Shown piece by piece: positions 19,201-25,743 of a stretch of 64,000 nucleotides of DNA. The translations under genes were made by a program, and so were the position numbers. Every line of letters begins with the position of its first letter. The first letter of the stretch is position 1. The stretch comes from Diplolepis rosae (taxonomy: Eukaryota; Arthropoda; Insecta; Hymenoptera; Diplolepididae): positions 5,486,501 through 5,550,500 of the forward strand of contig JAPYXD010000608.1 of the NCBI GenBank assembly GCA_030998225.1, in the 5' to 3' direction. Under the pieces are notes generated by a model that had not been told where the DNA came from, searched no databases, and saw only the letters and a program-made list of their open reading frames with translations.

Positions 19201-19808
19201 TGGGTTGTTTCAAAATCACTAGAGGTTCTATAAAGTATTTATTTAATGGTAGAAGGCAAAGGAGAATTGCAGGTAAAATATTAAAGAAGAAAAATAATAA
19301 AATTACCTGGCAAGGATAAAATTGATAATGCTTTCAATAAACCACATTTTTCAAGCAAACAAGCAAGAATTTCAACCGTACACATTTTTGTATGCAATTC
19401 GAAAAGTAATGTTTCAGCGTGCAACTGAAATTTTGGAGATATATTTTGTTCCAAATTTCGAATCCAGGAACCTTCATTCCTGCAAATAAATCCATTTTTT
19501 GACCCCCCAATAGAAACAAATTCGTGTGCAAAACGGGAATAACATTCATTTTTTCCTAGTTGCACAATATACAATTAGAGTAATAGGAAACAATAAAAGT
19601 TCATATTCTTGGTTGAAAAAAAACAGTATACCTTTATTTACCTGATATCGAAAAAATAAATAGTACATTACCCAAAACAATCAAGTTCTTCCGAAACATA
19701 TTGTCCCAAAATATGCCAATCTGAATTTGCGTCGAGTTCATTTACAAGTTCCTTGTAAACATTTGCTGGTAAAGATCCAATTGGTAGATCTCCATCGAAG
19801 ATTAACAT
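4143..19808 (-). CDS. MALT1: MALT1-like paracaspase, 5' part of gene (five exons)
   Basis: Five minus-strand exons join with consistent phases: 19808-19672 (ATG start, ends phase 2), 19479-19307 (ends phase 1), 19227-19041 (ends phase 2), 4580-4316 (ends phase 0) and 4235-4143 (ends phase 0). All introns are GT-AG. The 285 codons encode a death domain (about residues 8-103; SDWHILGQYV, SWIRNLE), an Ig domain (about 108-185; RLVCKAGG, YLWYQGN, YKCKV) and a second Ig domain (about 205-285; LKLSCKAN, FQWFRDN, DEGKYYCHVF). Both Ig folds keep their Cys pair and Trp. Death domain plus two Ig domains is the MALT1 order. In vertebrates MALT1 is a cytosolic scaffold and Arg-specific protease in CARD-BCL10 signalling to NF-kB. 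The caspase-like domain must lie left of the window, since I find no such exon below 4143. The start is the first ATG after an in-frame TAG. Another DD-Ig protein is possible but less likely. Confidence 0.75.
4316..4580 (-). CDS. MALT1: MALT1-like exon 4 (end of Ig1, start of Ig2)
   Basis: The acceptor is TTCACAG, with phase 2 joined as AA+T. It supplies the second Ig1 Cys (NSYKCKV), a linker (VVIEEQPLPTVYIKEG) and the first half of Ig2 (LKLSCKAN, FQWFRDN). It ends at GTAAAT in phase 0. Confidence 0.75.
5079..5705 (+). pseudogene. DDE transposase fragment, pogo/IS630-like, with C-terminal Cys cluster
   Basis: The open frame of about 207 codons has the block LLIELWSGHCP, where DDE transposases of the pogo/IS630 type carry a catalytic Asp (usually LLIDSWSGH). 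Here that Asp is Glu. It continues with the usual IQLLDLFGFRIWKNFVRHF block and ends with a cysteine cluster (HCEIPGCTN, CSWCKKSLC, HYC) that probably binds zinc. The N-terminal half is missing and no good ATG precedes it. The changed Asp and truncation indicate a dead copy. I recognise close relatives as repeat proteins of ants and other insects. Confidence 0.6.
5808..9245. mobile_element. foldback element with arms of about 620-700 bp
   Basis: 5808-6432 and 8546-9245 are reverse complements of one another with few mismatches (for example ATGGTTGTAGAATCCATTTT / AAAATGGATTCTACAACCAT). The right arm is longer because it contains the left end of the small element 9130-9441. Apparent ORFs in the arms are the same non-coding sequence read twice. 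The space between the arms holds a separate TTAA-flanked element (6603-7953). No transposase is encoded. Confidence 0.8.
6599..7957. mobile_element. non-autonomous TTAA-flanked DNA transposon
   Basis: Terminal inverted repeats GGTAAAAGTACTAATAGCC (6603) and GGCTATTGGTGCTTTTACC (ending 7953) lie directly inside TTAA on both sides, giving a 1351-bp element. The motif TAGCCGGAC or its variants recurs inside (6790, 6830, 7570). TTAA target sites are used by piggyBac and Kolobok elements. No transposase is present, so the superfamily is not decided. It sits inside the 5808-9245 foldback element and is therefore younger. Confidence 0.75.
9130..9441. mobile_element. 312-bp MITE with 36-bp terminal inverted repeats
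   Basis: TATTAAAAAATATTTGGTGT at the left is mirrored by ACACCAAATATTTTTTAATA at the right, extending into GGTATTTCTATTT / AAATAGAAATACC. A second short inverted pair, GGTGTAAAGGTTT / AAACCTTTACACC, flanks its left TIR. A frame of about 98 codons runs through it but resembles nothing I know. Confidence 0.65.
9442..9919. other. no gene recognised; 5' flank of ISL2EU copy
   Basis: AT-rich sequence with no open frame of note and no clear repeat. It probably includes the lost N-terminal part and 5' end of the ISL2EU element that follows. Confidence 0.4.
9920..11107 (+). pseudogene. ISL2EU-type transposase pseudogene (four in-frame TAA)
   Basis: A single frame with four TAA stops (9932, 9968, 10448, 10895) encodes the C-terminal two thirds of a DDE_Tnp_4 (IS5/PIF-like) transposase of the ISL2EU group. 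Blocks seen: TVSLSIATVRR, LRFVPHNIGLNAITREQYI, AIAYIDGTYVYMHKSSNF (first catalytic Asp), DTFIVDRGYRDVLPLLE (second Asp) and WLVEARNGHIKSVFQFF (catalytic Glu). It ends with a SWIM-like CxC...CxH zinc motif (YYCICKPGARTLGSCAHI, then WYLRYARH), typical of this group. There is no frameshift. Each stop could come from one C-to-T change of a CAA Gln codon. The YqaJ-type second ORF that many ISL2EU elements carry is not seen. Confidence 0.8.
11162..11410. repeat. minisatellite, about 62-bp unit, four copies
   Basis: Units begin CTTGTCTTAA at about 11162, 11223, 11286 and 11348 (spacings 61, 63 and 62) and share TTGCCTTTGTTGGCTGGACT-like cores. Later units decay, and weak traces (TTGCCTTTAGTAGCTATACTGA) run to about 11650. 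It starts just after the ISL2EU reading frame and may be part of that element's 3' end. Confidence 0.8.
11660..12180. other. no gene recognised
   Basis: Non-coding AT-rich sequence. The only recognisable item is the right arm of the 52-bp inverted pair at 11872-11923. Confidence 0.4.
12187..12544. mobile_element. 358-bp foldback MITE with TA duplication
   Basis: Outer ends AGGGCATGTGAT / ATCACATGCCCT are flanked by TA on both sides. The whole element folds into an imperfect hairpin: CTACATGTTTATGTCCAAAG pairs with CATTTTGGACAAAAACATGTAG, and further inside the AACTACTCTACAATTTCCCA-type arms pair. No coding capacity. The TA duplication fits Tc1/mariner-driven mobility. Confidence 0.8.
12552..13074. 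repeat. GC-rich dispersed repeat, copy A (partner at 43078-43631)
   Basis: This 520-bp segment is closely similar to 43078-43631. It starts AGTATATTACGTGCCTAGGCG and ends at ACATTGCGCTAC. Inside are a 22-bp inverted pair (GACAATGCTCGCAGGAGATCG and its mirror at about 12685-12705), enclosing four or five short tandem units of the GCCGAGACGAA / GTAGTCAAGGC type, and two copies of GCATGCGCAGTTCAA. It is much more GC-rich than its surroundings. No ORF or known family recognised. Confidence 0.75.
13075..13539. other. no gene recognised
   Basis: AT-rich sequence. It may contain the 3' untranslated part of the minus-strand LINE that begins at about 13540. Confidence 0.35.
13540..15430 (-). pseudogene. 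non-LTR retrotransposon (endonuclease-RT ORF2 type) fragments, interrupted by a satellite
   Basis: Minus-strand pieces of one LINE ORF2: the linker before RT at 15430-15152 (MQYKRLRNKVQRRCRKARN, EIGKVDAAHREIREHF) and the start of the RT domain at 15126-14851 (SVGVADLIENENEV, EKALKGLKANETPGVDLKA). After a gap comes the thumb and C-terminal region at about 13790-13540 (ISEFCYLGSIITRDGRFN, ADIRSRI, DLEIRKKLLKPYIWS). The RT catalytic core with its YADD-type motif is absent, and a 142-bp satellite plus unassigned sequence sits in its place. It resembles the ORF2 class common in aphids and Hymenoptera. Dead copy. Confidence 0.75.
13850..14520. repeat. satellite array, 142-bp unit, four to five copies
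   Basis: Units start GAAGAGCCCGAAAATCAGAG at 13863, 14005, 14148 and 14289 (periods 142, 143, 141), with a decayed fifth unit after 14430. Each carries AGAGTATTCCTAGACCATGA, a Trp-less pseudo-frame and the palindromic CATGGCCATGCAG. Apparent ORFs here are the unit read repeatedly. The array lies inside the LINE remnant. Confidence 0.85.
15431..16033. other. no gene recognised
   Basis: AT-rich intronic sequence between the LINE remnant and the mariner element. No open frame or repeat structure visible. Confidence 0.4.
16034..17123 (-). mobile_element. mariner element, complete ends, dead transposase
   Basis: Inverted ends AGCTACGAGGGTCGCTCCAT (left) and the mirror ATTGAACGACCCTCGTAGCT (right) are flanked by TA on both sides, giving about 1090 bp. 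The minus strand encodes a mariner transposase from about 16955: MEKSEFRVVIKHLYLKG, the HTH region to EHRSGRPAEV, and the WVPHxL region lost to frame changes. The first catalytic Asp is kept in TVDETWIHHYTRET (about 16490), then another frameshift. Several frameshifts show it is inactive. It lies in MALT1 intron 3. Confidence 0.85.
17124..18016. other. no gene recognised
   Basis: Two overlapping open frames of about 80-90 codons at 17274-17583 run on opposite strands and match nothing I know. The stretch 17640-17790 is more GC-rich than its flanks and may be a short interspersed repeat, but I see no promoter boxes. Confidence 0.35.
18017..18700. repeat. 73-bp tandem repeat with displaced and inverted units
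   Basis: Units start GCGGGACAGCGCTACA at 18017, 18090, 18163 and 18236, exactly 73 bp apart, with the core CATGCCCTTTTTCCCCATT. A fifth unit appears at about 18518 after the hairpin insertion, and an inverted unit lies at about 18665-18720 (GAAGGAGGGGTATAATATAA mirrors TATACTATATCCCTCCTTTC). Confidence 0.85.
18258..18456. repeat. double hairpin inserted in the 73-bp array
   Basis: The first hairpin (18258-18341) pairs CTACTAGCGGGCCATAAAGT with its mirror ending CTGGCCCGCTAGTAG, with a GCCCCGTGCGGGGC tip. The second (18349-18456) pairs GTGCAACACGGGAAAAACAT with a mirror ending CCCTAGTTGCAC. A deleted copy of the second hairpin lies at 19523-19568 in MALT1 intron 1, so this is a dispersed family. 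It could be a foldback MITE. Confidence 0.8.
19041..19227 (-). CDS. MALT1: MALT1-like exon 3 (start of Ig1)
   Basis: After acceptor TTTATAG it encodes EPLVILKQPNANL and the first half of an Ig domain with Cys (RLVCKAGG) and Trp (YLWYQGN). It ends at GTAAGA in phase 2, matching exon 4. The intron that follows is about 14.5 kb. Confidence 0.75.
19307..19479 (-). CDS. MALT1: MALT1-like exon 2 (death domain part 2)
   Basis: The acceptor is TTTATTTGCAG and the exon starts in phase 2. It completes the death domain (SWIRNLEQNISP, then LLFELHTKMCTVEILACLL) and ends at GTAATT in phase 1. The length, 173 nt, fits both phases. Confidence 0.75.
19523..19568. repeat. short derivative of the 18349-18456 hairpin
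   Basis: CGTGTGCAAAACGGGAATAA and CCTAGTTGCACAAT match the ends of the second hairpin at 18349-18456, with the middle missing. It sits in the 192-bp first intron of the MALT1-like gene. Confidence 0.7.
19672..19808 (-). CDS. MALT1: MALT1-like exon 1 (start codon, death domain part 1)
   Basis: It begins with ATG at 19808 and reads MLIFDGDLPIGSLPANVYK, then DANSDWHILGQYV, the first helices of a death domain. It ends at a GTAATG donor (19671) in phase 2. The adjoining 192-bp intron contains a fragment of the hairpin repeat seen at 18258-18456. Confidence 0.75.
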
Positions 19809-19901
19809 ATTTACGAAATTTTTCTTTCTTAATGGCTTCTTGACTGGAAGAGCAAATGGCCAGAAAATCTATGGAATAGGAACTCAATACGGGCGCATGA
19901 G

Positions 19902-20064
19902 AAGGAGGAATTACACCTCTGCATGCAGGCATTATGAATGTAGGTTATCATGGTAACATATTAGTGGGAAAGAAACAAGAAAATTGTCGGTCCCTTTCAA
20001 TCTTGTATGTTACCATGGTAACCTGCATGCTGAATACCTGCATGCAGAGGTGTAATTCCTCCTT
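19902..20064. repeat. inverted repeat with two X-box-like palindromes upstream of MALT1
   Basis: Arms of about 60 bp (AAGGAGGAATTACACCTCTG at left, its mirror at right) enclose a 55-bp loop. Each arm contains GCATGCAGG and a near-palindromic 14-mer: GTTATCATGGTAAC (19944-19957) and GTTACCATGGTAAC (20009-20022). The second fits the RFX-factor X-box consensus. It ends 94 bp before the putative MALT1 start codon, so it is in the 5' flank or 5' UTR. It may be a MITE that brought in the sites. Confidence 0.7.
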
Positions 20065-20111
20065 TAGCGGAAGCTTCTGATCAGCCCAGTGCTACTCTTC
20101 TGGAGGCCTGT

Positions 20112-20975
20112 AGAATAAAAGTTGGCTGAGAGTTTGATCATGACCACCAGGCGAAATGGTGGCGCTGATTACCTTTAGGGCCGACTTCCTTTCAAATACA
20201 TGGCAAAAATGTAAATATTTATGTTTTTTTAAAATTTAAACTGCCTTTTCGTGTTTTTTTTTTGACAGAAAAATAAAGTTAAATGTTTTTGGCATATAAT
20301 AATACAAAATATATGAGAAAAAAAGTGAAATATATTGATTTTCTGAACAATCAAGTAGGAGTGAAAGCAATAAGAAAAATTTGTCCCAGTTAATGAATTG
20401 AATAAAATATAAAACTCGAAGTAATCATAATAAAATTGTCATTAATCGAAAAATTAATATAATTAGTATATTAATGAATTTTAGTGCAATGATTATAAGT
20501 TATAATCAAATATAAATACATTTATTTGTGCAAGTAAACATTAATATTTATTTTTTCATATATTTCAATTATGTCATAGCAATTGGGAGAAGTAAATAAA
20601 TGTGTGGAAATTGTTAGTTTTTAAAATCAAAATTCTAAATTGGTTATTGCATTTTTTTAAACTGTAGTTGTAAATTAACTAACTCAACTGTTTATTAAAA
20701 TTTATTTAACATGATGAACTATTTTTACTAACACAAATTATATTTTGCAATTATAAAAATAGCAATAACCAAGAGACATTAGGCATGTATATAGGATTTA
20801 TAATAAGTAAGGCAATTTTAAAATTTCAAGATTGTAATTCTTGTAAATATATTCAAATCTTCGTAGTATTTTATGATAAACAATATATAGAATAAATACA
20901 AGAAGCATTTCAACACTCATATAATGAAAAAAATAATTATCACATTGTAAATAAAGCATACCCTATGTGGTATCC
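20112..20975. other. very AT-rich stretch, no feature recognised
   Basis: Nearly pure A/T sequence without open frames, tandem order or inverted repeats that I can see. Confidence 0.5.
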
Positions 20976-21240
20976 TACATAGGATTTTTCAATAGGGCAT
21001 ATTCTATTCCTTTTACTTCAAAGGTTTTTATAAATCCTAGTTCAAATAAAGCTTTGATAGTTTTTTGAGCTTAGAACTTTCTTTTTTCTGGTCAGCTATT
21101 TGAATGTTAGCATACTGTCGCATTCTGAGTTGCAAATAATAATGCAGGATATATGCTAAAACATCCTGAGCATGACTAACGCAAGGAAATTTAAATTGTC
21201 TCTCCGTAATTTCGTTTACTACCAAATCGTAAACTTTCAA
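20976..21240 (-). pseudogene. unrecognised coding fragment, one frameshift
   Basis: The minus strand is open from 21240 (MKVYDLVVNEITERQFKFPC, then AYILHYYLQLRMRQYANIQ). After a frame change near 21060 it continues as TIKALFELGFIKTFEVKGIE to a TAG at about 20970. The continuous protein-like reading across a shift suggests a decayed gene or transposase C-terminus. I cannot name it. It lies downstream of the THAP exon at 22974 on the same strand, so a shared origin is possible. Confidence 0.35.
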
Positions 21241-21860
21241 CAGATGATACTTTATTTGATAAAAAAAAAAAGAAAAACATTTTTGAGTACAGTATTATAT
21301 TCCTTAATTAGTTGACGAAACAGCTTGTTTTTATTGAAGCTACATTCATTATTAAACTGTATGTTAGTAATCATAAAAATTAAAAATTCCTAGGTTCGTG
21401 GCTCTTTTTTGAGCTTTTCGTCTCGTCCCAGATGTAGTGTCGGTACGGCTCCTTCCCGTAGTCGGGGCTTTTTAAACGGAGTCTACAAAAAAATAGTTTA
21501 TTTAAGACGTTTTAATAAAAATATAACAAGTATATTTTTCACTTGAAGTAAAAAGAATTATTAATACCATTCATACGTATTACACATTCTCAAATTCAAA
21601 TTGCCAATCTAAAATAGAATGACAAAAGAATATGATGAATGACTGGTATTAATACAATTCATTTGTATTATTTTCAGCAATTTACAAATTATGAATAGAA
21701 AATATATATTATATTTCGGACCTGAAGGTATTATTATTTATTTCAACTATTGTAAATTTGACGGTATATAACTCTCGGCTTTTTGATATAACTTGAAAAA
21801 GTACTCGATTTTTTTCTTAACTATAAAAATAATCACTAATTTCATTCCTCAAGTTCATAT
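21241..21860. other. no gene recognised
   Basis: AT-rich sequence with no open frame or repeat structure that I can identify. Confidence 0.4.
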
Positions 21861-22538
21861 TTAAGGTAGTTATCACCCACGAAAATTAGACCCCAGGCAA
21901 AAATAGATGATTTTGCTTTCTAGAATAGCAATGTTATTATTGAAGGGCTATTTTGAACGAGAAAAGATTATTTTACATGAAAAAAATTTGAAACACAGAA
22001 AAATAATTTTATTAATCAATTTTATTTCTTACCCAATTTTTTTTCTTATCGCTTTTCGCCAAATTTTAAAAAATTATGCGATTTTAATAAATTACAAATC
22101 CCTTTTTGGAGAAAAAGATTCCCTACAACTTAAACTTTTCCAATTTTCGAAAATGAATAAATTATTATCAAATTCAGCAATTTGTTTATAAAAATTTCGT
22201 TTTGGAAATTTTTTTTTAATGTTTTCAGCCATTAAAGAATTTATATTTAAAAATCAGAAACGGTAAAGTTGTGGGAAATCTTTTCTCTGAAAAAATGATT
22301 CATGATTCATTAGAATCGCATAATTTTTTAAAATTTGGCGAAAAGCGATAAGAAAAAGAATTGGGTAAAAAATAAAATTGATTAATAAAATTATTTTTCT
22401 GTGTTTCAAATTTTTTTCATGTAAAATAATCTTTTCTCTTTCAAAATAGCCCTTCATTAATAACATTGGTATTCTAGAAAGCAAAATTATCTATTTTTGC
22501 CTGAGGTCTAATTTTCGTGGGTGATAACTACCTTAAAC
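21861..22538. mobile_element. foldback element with TTAAGGTAG ends
   Basis: Arms of roughly 230-280 bp are reverse complements. The outer ends are TTAAGGTAGTTATCACCCAC and its mirror ending CCTTAA. Both arms give the same pseudo-ORF (RKIILLINFI), which explains the paired ORFs on opposite strands. The TTAA at both ends may be the target duplication, as for 6599-7957. Confidence 0.8.
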
Positions 22539-22728
22539 TTGGACATTTCGATTGTTCTTATTTTAAATTTAAATTTAAATTAAATGATTTCAGCCAAATG
22601 TGAATCATATTTGTAAAAATATAGTTTCACGTTAATTTCTGTTACCGAATCCGGCGGGATTGTGAATTAGAAGTACACAATAAACAAAACAATATACAAC
22701 AGAGAAAATGAATGCGAAAAATACATAC

Positions 22729-22974
22729 CGTTCCCAAAACAATTCCGTCAGGACCAATAATTGTTCTTTCGCGGATGATGTCACTTTCAGCAAAATGTTT
22801 GTCACAAACTGCTTGACCTTCTTTGACTTCGATATCGTCTCTTAAATTTGCGCGTTGCCATTTTTTAATTAAATTTTTATCTTTTGGCACATAAAAAAAT
22901 CGACGAGTTTGCTCCTCGGAACTCCGTTAATTTTTGTAGCCAGAATCACACTTCACGACAATACACTTCACCAT
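22729..22974 (-). pseudogene. THAP-domain exon with an in-frame TAA
   Basis: From ATG at 22974 the minus strand reads MVKCIVVKCDSGYKN, stop, RSSEEQTRRFFYVPKDKN, then LIKKWQRANL and GQAVCDKHFAESDI. It ends at a GTATGT donor at 22728. This is the C2CH zinc finger of a THAP domain (CxxxxC, then CxxH in VCDKHF), a DNA-binding module of P-element-type transposases and of some regulators. The TAA replaces one codon between the first Cys pair and the conserved Pro. It may be a P-like transposase or a host THAP gene; the fragment at 20976-21240 may be a later exon. Only this exon is clear. Confidence 0.55.
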
Positions 22975-23230
22975 TTTTTATTGTTTTTTACATCCTTACA
23001 CCAAGAAAACTATTCACTTTACTTTTTCAACAAAAAACACGATAAAAACACTACTAAATATCAAAAAACCTCGTATCTTTACTGTTTTGCCATGCATTTG
23101 ACAGTTAGTCAGCCCTAAAGCTTATCAGCGCCGCGCTCGGTCACATTAAGTACTAATGCCCTCGCCAGTCAAAAGTCAGCCCACTTTTAGTTTTAATTTG
23201 CAGAGGGCTGCTTCTGATCCCTCCGATTGT

Positions 23231-23250
23231 AAGAGAGAGAGAGAGAGAGC
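23231..23250. repeat. (GA)n microsatellite
   Basis: About nine GA units followed by GCGAGAAGG, in a short GC-richer segment (23110-23320) that could be the upstream region of the THAP exon. Confidence 0.8.
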
Positions 23251-23530
23251 GAGAAGGTGAGGTTGGTGTACGGTAGTATACGTTCTGTGCGTGACTGCAG
23301 CGCCATAGCATGAGTGAACTAAAGGAGGCTGTTCGAGAACTTTTACAATGTATTATAATGGGACTCAGTTATAAAAATGTTTATTATCATAATAAAGAAA
23401 CAAAAAAAAAAACAATTTAATTCACTTTAAAATTCAATTGTTTTTCCTTGTGAAGTAATTGTGTGAAATCAGCAGTAAAAAGTAAGTATTTTCCATAATA
23501 AAAATGATATAGAAACCAGTAAATATAAGG

Positions 23531-24151
23531 TTAAGGTAGTTGTCGTGCCAAAAATCAGTCTCTGGAAACAGAAGTTTTTCTATGATTTCAAGACTGGAAA
23601 TTATAGCATCAGCCGTGTCATATGTAAGGAAAGACACTCTTTTCAATGAAAAAATTTAAAAATTACGAAAAATAATTTTTTAATAATGTTTTTTGTAATA
23701 GGATTTTTCCTTACTATAGCTTCTTACCAATTTTTTAAAAATGATTGAAGTTTCTTAAATCATTGCTTATTTTTCGGGGAAAATATTCTCTACAACTTGA
23801 CTGTTTCCAATTTTTGAAAATAAATTCTTTAATGGCTGAAATAATTAAAAATCAATTGTCCAAAACAAAATTTTTATAAACAAATTGCTGTATTTGATAA
23901 TAATTGATTTATTTTCAAAAATTGGAAACGGTTAAGTTGTAGAGAATATTTCCGCCGAAAAAATAAGCTATGATTTAAGAAACTTCAATCATTTTCAAAA
24001 AATTGGTAACAAGCGATAGTAAGGAAATATCATATTACAAAAAACATTATTAAAATATTATTTTTCGTAATTTTGTGTTTCCTTACATATGACATGGCAG
24101 ATGATACAATTTTCAGTCTTGAAATCATAGAAAAACTTCTTTTTCCAGACT
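23531..24151. mobile_element. foldback element, right end truncated
   Basis: The left end TTAAGGTAGTTGTCGTGCC is followed by an arm that is mirrored from about 23880 to 24151 (TTTCTATGATTTCAAGACTG / CAGTCTTGAAATCATAGAAA). The right arm lacks the outer 30 bases, so the copy is incomplete. The start matches the ends of the 21861-22538 element. Confidence 0.75.
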
Positions 24152-24311
24152 GAAAAATATAATTATTAATAAATTTATGACTTACTTTTACGCTAGAAAA
24201 TTTTGTTTCATCAATTTCCCAATGCTTCCCATATATTTCTTTCGTCCAAGACCAACCTAACTTACAGTCTATCCCTACCACATGGCCTGTGACGTCAACT
24301 TGGTTATCTCA

Positions 24312-24914
24312 ATAGACAGGTCTGGCAACTCCCGTGGTGGGGGATGTTCCCTTCTTGCAGTCAGAATGTTTCATATTCTCGCCACGGAGAGCGCTAGTAT
24401 CGAGTAGTGGCCCGAATGAACAGCACTATAGCATGTATGTATATAGATATACCCAGAACGTAGTCAGCTGTGAAAGCTGTCTGTAAACGTGCTGTAAACC
24501 ACGGGTATTCCCATGGAGACTAGATATAAGAAGAACAATCTCTTATGGCCGTACTTCACAAAACACGAAATTCAGTTCTGCCAAGTACTTAGTTAAAATA
24601 CTTCCCGATGAGGGCACGTGTGTTCCCTGAGTGCAAAATGGCGGCATCTACGGTTTATAAGCATCGTGTATTAGGCGTCGCCATTTTGCACCCAGGGAAC
24701 ACACATGCCCTCATCGGGAAGTTTAGTAACTATGTACTTGGCAGAACTTCATTTCGGGAATGGATATATGGAGATTGGTCTCCTTATATCTAGTCTCCAT
24801 GGGTATACCGTTAACTACTCGATTGCAGCGCTGCCCAAGCGGTCACTTTTGAAACTACTACTCGTCACGATAAGGGAACATTCCCCACCAGGGGAGTTGC
24901 CCGACCTGTCTATA
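24312..24914. mobile_element. 600-bp palindromic DNA element with TA duplication
   Basis: The whole element is an inverted repeat with ends GACAGGTCTGGCAACTCCC / GGGAGTTGCCCGACCTGTC inside TA on both sides. The centre is near 24655, where CGTGTGTTCCCTGAGTGCAA pairs with TTGCACCCAGGGAACACACA. Remnants of the same family lie at 25400-25535 and 31840-31952. No transposase. Confidence 0.8.
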
Positions 24915-25019
24915 CTACCTTGGGTTGGTGAAGCTCACGAAGGAATAATAAGGAGACCTATCTCCATGTAAGCGACTTGGCAGGAGCAACGGCAAGGTAA
25001 ATGCCCGGTTTATAAGTTG

Positions 25020-25185
25020 GAAGTTGTGGAAAGGAGTGAGTAAGTGCGCAGCTGTCCTCTTCTTACTCACAAGAAAATGTGCGAGTGTCACGAATTTGTC
25101 AAATTGATCTAAGCCAGAGTGGTTATGTTGATGAATTTTTTGATCATTTGCAAGCGGCAGATATTTGTTCAATTTCATTTTAGTT
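25020..25185 (+). other. short coding-like stretch, unrecognised
   Basis: One plus frame reads VRVSRICQIDLSQSGYVDEF, then FDHLQAADICSISF and stop. The opposite strand is open for 87 codons too. Neither matches anything I know; it may be a terminal exon remnant. Confidence 0.25.
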
Positions 25186-25399
25186 TACAAAAAAAATTCT
25201 TATCTCAAGACTCCTATAAAGCTAAAGGAGTGCATTATAAAAGTGGTATGTATATATCGAATATAATAAGATTGTAAATCTTGAAATTGAAATTATGGTA
25301 TTTGTTATTACTTCGTAAATCGTGTGTAAAATAATGTTGAATAGTTTTTTCCTTTAAAAGTGAGGGAATTTAATCCGAGAAATTTTCAAGATTTTGAAG

Positions 25400-25535
25400 A
25401 TCTGGGTATATCTATATACATACATGCTACGGTGCGGTCATTTGGGCCACTACTCGATACCAGCGCTATCCGTGGCAAAAATATGAAACATTCTGACTTC
25501 AATAAGGGAACATTCTTCAAATCCTTCAAAACAAA
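25400..25535. repeat. fragment of the 24312-24914 palindromic family
   Basis: TATATCTATATACATACATGC, GGGCCACTACTCGATACCAG and ATATGAAACATTCTGACTTC match, reverse-complemented, sequence in the left arm of the 24312 element. Confidence 0.75.
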
Positions 25536-25743
25536 CGGTCATCATAACCTACAAGTTTATGACATTTTATTTTATATTAAAAAATTAAAAGAATGAAAAG
25601 CGACAAGTAGGTACTCAAAATAGGCGGAAATTAATTTTGCACTTGAAAAATATAATTATTAATAAATTTATGACTTCCTTTTACGCTAGAAAATTTTGTT
25701 ACATCAATTTTCCAATGATTCCCATATATTTCATTCGTCCAAG

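Larger units (their letters stand above)
24152..25743. repeat. 99-bp direct repeat, coding-like (24152-24250 and 25644-25743)
   Basis: Two copies, about 90% alike by eye, both begin GAAAAATATAATTATTAATA and end TTCGTCCAAG. On the minus strand both stay open and give nearly the same peptide (WTKEIYGKHWEIDETKFSSV, and WTNEIYGNHWKIDVTKFSSV in the second). Silent and replacement differences suggest a coding origin. I do not recognise the protein. The space between them holds the palindromic element 24312-24914. Confidence 0.6.

Noticed and set aside
19041..19227. Ig exons as part of a cell-surface Ig protein (hemicentin or Dscam type).
   Set aside because: No signal peptide or fibronectin domain is seen, and a death domain precedes them in phase, which fits MALT1.
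21907..22484. Paired ORFs on opposite strands that look like a conserved membrane protein (RKIILLINFI repeat).
   Set aside because: They are the two arms of one foldback element read in opposite directions.
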